Of a stretch of 64,000 nt of DNA, positions 63,318-64,000 are shown one piece after another. The DNA comes from Pseudomonadales bacterium (lineage in GTDB: Bacteria; Pseudomonadota; Gammaproteobacteria; Pseudomonadales; Azotimanducaceae). A model generated the notes under the pieces. That model did not search any database. It saw only the letters and a program-made list of their open reading frames with translations, and was not told the origin of the DNA. The position numbers and the translations under genes were made by a program. The first letter of the stretch is position 1. Each line of letters starts with the position of its first letter. The stretch spans positions 4,154,001-4,218,000 of the forward strand of contig WLWP01000001.1 in the NCBI GenBank assembly GCA_012103505.1. Direction: 5' to 3'.

Positions 63318-64000
63318 TCTCGATCTAGCCTTTCAAGTTTAGATCGCATCCGAGTGAGAACTGCTTGTGTTTCTCGGAGTTCTTTCAATATATCGTCTGA
63401 GGTCGGTGGCAAAGTGAGGTCGGCCAATCTTTCTGCCTTCGCTTCATCAAGATTGTTTATGACTACGGCTATAAACAAGTTTACGACCACAAATGTGCCC
63501 AGGATTACAAAGCTAACAAAGTACGGCCATGCCAATGGTCCTACCTCCATGGCGGCATACATGATATCGGTCCAGTCTTCTAAGGTGACGATTCGGAACA
63601 AGGTTAACAATGAAATTCCAAGTGTGCGCCAGTGGGTTGGATCGATCTCGTTGAAGAGATGGAACCCGGCGACGGCATAGATATAGAAAATAATCGACAT
63701 CAGAGCGATTACATTTGCCATGCTCGGAATGGACCTAACAAGCGTCTCAACAATTAGGCGGAGCTCTGGGAGGGTCGAAATCAATCGCAAGACACGTAAC
63801 AAACGTGCCAGGCGTGCCAGCATTGCGAGTTGTCCAGTTGCAGGAAGCAAACTGATAACGATGATGCTGAAATCAAAAATGTTCCAGCTATTCTTGAAAT
63901 AGCGCAATGGTTTTGGCGATTCAGCGATTATCTTGATCGCTGCTTCGACAATAAAAATGGTTAGAAATAGATAGTTACCAATCTCGAACAACCATCCAAA
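63314..64000 (-). CDS. Voltage-gated cation channel, NaChBac family (5' end cut by window)
   Basis: About 229 residues, missing the N-terminus and helix S1; reading starts upstream of the window end. Helix S4 shows Arg every third residue (RLARLLRVLRLIS), followed by the S5-pore-S6 region. The selectivity filter region is LFRIVTLEDWTDIMY, where NaChBac has TLESWAS; the extra acidic residues suggest possible Ca2+ preference or Na+/Ca2+ mixed selectivity. C-terminal coiled-coil-like tail (DDILKELRETQAVLTRMRSK) supports tetramer assembly. Operon with the VOC gene. Confidence 0.87.
   Translation of the reverse strand, partial: FGWLFEIGNYLFLTIFIVEAAIKIIAESPKPLRYFKNSWNIFDFSIIVISLLPATGQLAMLARLARLLRVLRLISTLPELRLIVETLVRSIPSMANVIALMSIIFYIYAVAGFHLFNEIDPTHWRTLGISLLTLFRIVTLEDWTDIMYAAMEVGPLAWPYFVSFVILGTFVVVNLFIAVVINNLDEAKAERLADLTLPPTSDDILKELRETQAVLTRMRSKLERLDRE

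Overview
The window is ordinary, gene-dense chromosome of a free-living, non-enteric gammaproteobacterium, most likely marine or aquatic; this is inferred from gene content, not a database match. Several blocks have the order known from Pseudomonas-like genomes: trpG-trpD-trpC, crp divergent from a YhfA-type osmC, and coq7 nearby; and dsbD, accB, prmA, a DUF3426 protein, dusB, purH, purD. Mpl, PrmA, DusB, DsbD and a Vfr-like CRP also fit Gammaproteobacteria. I saw no rRNA, tRNA, insertion sequence, prophage or CRISPR array.

Layout. 1-3.7 kb: a sugar-phosphate SIS isomerase, a cytoplasmic GH20 hexosaminidase and a NahK-like sugar kinase, which could form an intracellular N-acetylhexosamine salvage route. 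3.7-5.6 kb: three small proteins and a stand-alone DnaB-type RecA-fold ATPase with two in-frame starts. 5.6-9.5 kb: two phytanoyl-CoA dioxygenase-family genes in opposite directions (one broken by an in-frame TAG), a TonB-C lipoprotein, a ferric-reductase-like membrane protein and a thioesterase. 9.5-24.5 kb: mixed metabolism and repair (nitroreductase, M20 peptidase, AlkD-like protein, DUF924, metallo-beta-lactamase fold, NAD synthetase, a GFA-ArsC fusion, MOSC, HAD, SDR, TSUP, GNAT, acyltransferase, SrkA, ComF). 24.5-33 kb: SDR plus acyl-CoA dehydrogenase, nucleoside hydrolase plus MtnK-like kinase, a cyclase and Mpl. 33-45 kb: PPi-dependent phosphofructokinase, a serine hydrolase-deacetylase fusion, two ABC permeases without a visible ATPase, and a K+-dependent membrane pyrophosphatase. 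45-57 kb: the dsbD-to-purD housekeeping block, then a cNMP-binding protein and a frameshifted Ycf46-like AAA ATPase. 57-64 kb: coq7, osmC, crp, trpCDG and a NaChBac-like channel cut by the window end.

The genes mostly work as short operons, many with 1-4 bp stop/start overlaps. The most notable points are two apparently broken genes (TAG in the phytanoyl-CoA dioxygenase gene; one-base loss at the Walker A motif of the AAA ATPase), a five-copy perfect 16-bp tandem repeat where fis normally lies between dusB and purH, absence of accC beside accB, two unusual domain fusions, and a tandem pair of 18-bp imperfect palindromes upstream of the orphan ABC permeases. I do not see a clear new defence or mobile system.
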